From Streptomyces bluensis (GTDB lineage: Bacteria; Actinomycetota; Actinomycetes; Streptomycetales; Streptomycetaceae): 64,000 bases of DNA. The notes beneath the pieces were generated by a model. The model was given only the letters and a program-made list of their open reading frames with translations, searched no databases and was not told the DNA's origin. A program made the position numbers and the translations under genes. Location of the stretch: assembly GCF_014650715.1 (NCBI RefSeq), contig NZ_BMVM01000002.1, positions 620,001-684,000 of the forward strand, read 5' to 3'. Shown in pieces: positions 62,137-64,000 of this stretch (positions are counted from its first letter, which is position 1; every line of letters starts with the position of its first letter).

Positions 62137-62148
62137 CGAAGCGCTTGC
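62137..62148 (-). promoter_or_regulatory. LacI-type operator upstream of arabinanase
   Basis: The 297-bp divergent spacer 62010-62306 has no gene. CGAAGCGCTTGC contains the 8-bp palindrome AAGCGCTT, the core seen in operators of LacI-family regulators that control extracellular glycosidases in Streptomyces. On the other side TAGCGT (62295-62300) lies six bases before ATG 62307. Confidence 0.5.
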
Positions 62149-62306
62149 GCGTCAACGCCTGCGCGGGGATCCGAAACCGGGAAGGGGAGCAACGGCCATT
62201 GACCGGAAGCGGTCACTCCGCGATCACGAACGCACAACTCCGGCCGGTCTCTGCCGCCCGCCGGTACTTCGCGCATGGATCCCCGTGGCCGGGCTAGCGT
62301 GGATTT

Positions 62307-62717
62307 ATGCGGCTGAGTGGCCTTGAGGGCTCCGAGACGGTCCTGTTGAAGCGGCACTTCACAGGAGCGAACCTGTCCGTGCTGCGCGCCCTGGTGGAGG
62401 ACACGGCGGCCGCCGAGGGCCTTGCGGGCGTGCGGCTGGGCGAGTTCACCCTCGCCGTCAGCGAGATCGCCAACAACGCCGTCGAGCACGCGGGCGGGCG
62501 CGGCCGTCTCGAACTCCGCCGCCTGACCGACGAGCTGGAGTGCCGGATCACCGACAACGGCCCCGGCTTCACGCCCGCCATCCCCGAGCTCCTCCCCGGC
62601 CTCGACGACACCCGCTCCGGCCGCGGCCTCTGGCTCGCCCGCCTGGTCACCGACCGTCTCTCCATCGCTGCGGGCGCGACGGGAGCCGCGGTGACACTGG
62701 CGATGCGCCTGCGCTGA
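62307..62717 (+). CDS. Anti-sigma-type ATP-binding protein (HATPase_c_2)
   Basis: The 136-residue protein has the GHKL ATPase motifs of SpoIIAB/RsbW-type regulators: FTLAVSEIANNAVEHAGGRG (N box), CRITDNGPGF (G1) and SGRGLWLARLVTD (G2). Streptomyces has many such stand-alone proteins, which may bind sigma factors or anti-anti-sigma factors and phosphorylate the latter. No partner gene is adjacent. TAGCGT ends six bases before ATG 62307, a leaderless layout. The gene ends just before a run of 8-bp repeats. Confidence 0.92.
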   Translation: MRLSGLEGSETVLLKRHFTGANLSVLRALVEDTAAAEGLAGVRLGEFTLAVSEIANNAVEHAGGRGRLELRRLTDELECRITDNGPGFTPAIPELLPGLDDTRSGRGLWLARLVTDRLSIAAGATGAAVTLAMRLR

Positions 62718-62718
62718 C

Positions 62719-62782
62719 GGACCTACGGACCTACGGACCTACGGGCGTACGGGCGTACGGGCGTACGGGCGTACGGGCGCAT
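62719..62782 (+). repeat. Eight 8-bp tandem repeats
   Basis: GGACCTAC is repeated three times, GGGCGTAC four times and GGGCGCAT once, without gaps, starting two bases after the ATPase stop codon. The units differ at two positions, so the array seems to have arisen by slippage of two related octamers. It lies between convergent genes. Confidence 0.9.
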
Positions 62783-62810
62783 GCCGTGGTCCGAGGTCCT
62801 GCGGGGCCGC

Positions 62811-63725
62811 TCACGCCCCCACCGTCTGCGGCTCCTCGACCGCCGACTCCGCGGCCGCCGCCTTCTCCCTCCGATACGCCCGGATCGAGTAGGCCAGCCC
62901 CGCGGCCCACAGCACATACAGCAGCACGTACACGGCCGTGCTCACGGCCCCCGTCGCCCCGGCCCAGTCGCTCCTCAGCAGCGTACGGACGTTGGTGACG
63001 ATGATGACCCCGCCGACCGCGGAACCGAGTACCCGCGGCGGCACCAACCGCACGAGCCACGCCGCGATCGGCGCGGCGACCAGGCCGCCCAGCAGGAACG
63101 CCAGGACCCACGCGAAGTCGATGCCCTGGGAGCCGAGCGAGAACAGGAATCCGAAGCTGGCCGCGATCGCGACCAGGAACTCACTCGTGTCGATGGAACC
63201 GATCACCTTGCGCGGCTCCATCCGGCCGCTGGCGAGCAGCGCCGGTGTACCGACCGGACCCCAGCCGCCCCCGCCCGTCGCGTCCAGGAACCCGGCGACC
63301 AGCCCGAGCGGTGAAAGGAACCGTTTCCGCAGCGGCTTGCCCAGCCGACCCTTGGGCAGGCCACGGAAGGTGAAGCGGGTCATGACGTACAGCCCGAGCC
63401 CCAGCAGGATCAGTGACATGACCGGCTCGGCGACCTCGGTGGACAGGGTGGACAGCACGGTGGCCCCGAGGAACGCGCCGACCGCGCCCGGCACCCCGAT
63501 CTTCGTCACGACCTTCCAGTCCACGTTGCCGAACCGCCAGTGCGCGGCGCCCGACATCAGCGTGGTGCCGATCTCGGCCAGGTGGACCGTGGCCGAGGCC
63601 GCCGCCGGGTTGGTGCCCATCGCGAGCAGCAGGGTGGTGGAGGTCACGCCGTAGGCCATGCCCAGACTGCCGTCCACGAGTTGGGCACCGAGGCCCGCGA
63701 GCGCGAGCAGTACCAGCGTCCGCAT
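62811..63725 (-). CDS. TauE/SafE-family permease
   Basis: ATG 63725 follows GGGAGG and gives 304 residues; upstream in-frame sequence is not conserved. About eight membrane helices are seen, starting LVLLALAGLGAQLVDGSLGMAYG. AHWRFGNVDWKVVTKIG, GATVLSTLS and GGGGWGPVGTPALLASG are typical of TauE/SafE transporters, which move sulfite, sulfonates or related organic anions. The C-terminal residues are charged and cytoplasmic. Specificity is unknown, and no sulfur genes are adjacent. Confidence 0.9.
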   Translation of the reverse strand: MRTLVLLALAGLGAQLVDGSLGMAYGVTSTTLLLAMGTNPAAASATVHLAEIGTTLMSGAAHWRFGNVDWKVVTKIGVPGAVGAFLGATVLSTLSTEVAEPVMSLILLGLGLYVMTRFTFRGLPKGRLGKPLRKRFLSPLGLVAGFLDATGGGGWGPVGTPALLASGRMEPRKVIGSIDTSEFLVAIAASFGFLFSLGSQGIDFAWVLAFLLGGLVAAPIAAWLVRLVPPRVLGSAVGGVIIVTNVRTLLRSDWAGATGAVSTAVYVLLYVLWAAGLAYSIRAYRREKAAAAESAVEEPQTVGA

Positions 63726-63910
63726 GTGCGTCCGCCTCCCCTTTTCCCTGGTTTTCCCACCGGTTAGGTAGGGATTGATTGGCCGGGCCGACGATAAGAG
63801 GGGAAACTGAGGAACGCATGAGGGCGATGTGACGATCCTGTGGGGGAGCGCCCGCGCGTGACGGGCCACGGGCTACGAACTACGGGCACTCCCCTCACAC
63901 CACGGTGCGG

Positions 63911-64000
63911 CTAACGCAGTCGGATCACGTTCCACGACAGCGGCTCCAGGACGGCCTGCAGCGTGCCGTCGCGGAGGGTCGTGCCCGCGACGGTGTGCGG
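63911..64000 (-). CDS. C-terminal end of an unidentified protein
   Basis: Only the last 29 codons and the TAG (63911-63913) are visible. They read PHTVAGTTLRDGTLQAVL and then EPLSWNVIRLR. This pattern, a strand with LRDGTLQAVLEP ending in SWNVIRL, looks like the final beta-strands of a C-terminal sandwich domain of secreted glycoside hydrolases such as arabinofuranosidases. The family call is weak. Its start lies outside the window. Confidence 0.4.
   Translation of the reverse strand, partial: PHTVAGTTLRDGTLQAVLEPLSWNVIRLR

Overview
The window is a stretch of chromosome from a high-GC actinomycete, almost certainly a Streptomyces. The coding bias is GC-rich, GTG and even TTG starts are frequent, and several families are typical of the genus (DUF3145, DUF3052, DUF4429-SHOCT, DUF1023 hydrolase, SCO2400-type protein). 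The gene order aceE ... fasR-fabD-fabH-acpP-fabF followed by a sugar ABC operon matches, as I remember it, the core region of S. coelicolor around SCO2360-SCO2410. Most of the window is conserved core; the accessory parts are the left edge, 14.4-14.6 kb, 18.8-19.3 kb, 28.4-28.8 kb and 33.9-35.0 kb.

Layout. 1-0.9 kb: 5' part of a TnpB-related element gene. 1.1-8.8 kb: coiled-coil protein, DUF4383 membrane protein, secreted amidase, polysaccharide deacetylase, a bifunctional PBP whose transpeptidase SxxK motif has lost its Lys, and a small FmdB-type zinc ribbon. 8.8-18.2 kb: a ter-type stress cluster: HAD phosphatase, a PRTase-TRSP/StiP fusion, a HpcH/HpaI aldolase, three TerD proteins, a TerA-like protein and a DUF475/TerC-like membrane protein. 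18.3-23.4 kb: peroxiredoxin, an inverted-repeat-bounded tandem repeat block, DUF3052, pyruvate dehydrogenase E1 (aceE) and DUF4190. 23.7-33.9 kb: regulators with their targets (MFS/TetR, AKR/MerR, SDR/TetR), a DUF1023 hydrolase, a DUF4429 protein, a response regulator whose kinase is deleted, a GNAT enzyme and a serine hydrolase. 33.9-35.0 kb: two gene remnants joined at a scar. 35.1-41.4 kb: pirin, FasR, fabD-fabH-acpP-fabF and DUF3145. 41.9-50.3 kb: secreted hydrolases (SGNH lipoprotein, pyroglutamyl-peptidase-like, M14 peptidase), an EI24 membrane protein, an oxidoreductase/MarR pair and a zinc-ribbon membrane protein. 50.5-62.0 kb: a sugar locus (galactonate-type dehydratase, zinc dehydrogenase, unknown TIM-barrel protein, ChvE-MmsA-MmsB importer, exported aldose 1-epimerase, PLP enzyme, secreted endo-arabinanase). 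62.3-64.0 kb: anti-sigma-type ATPase, TauE/SafE permease and the C-terminal end of another protein.

How the genes work together. The ter cluster looks like the biosynthetic-plus-TerD module proposed by comparative genomics to make a nucleoside-like metabolite and sense metals or stress; the ATP-grasp enzyme often found with it is not in this window. The 50-62 kb block is consistent with use of arabinogalactan-type polymers: outside enzymes release and epimerise sugars, ChvE-MmsAB imports them, and a dehydrogenase/dehydratase pair oxidises them. FasR-fabDHPF is the housekeeping fatty acid operon, and its 5' region holds two interleaved 7-bp inverted repeats.

A recurrent regulatory feature is a TANNNT -10 box ending 6-7 nt before the start codon, seen at eight genes. 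It predicts leaderless mRNAs.
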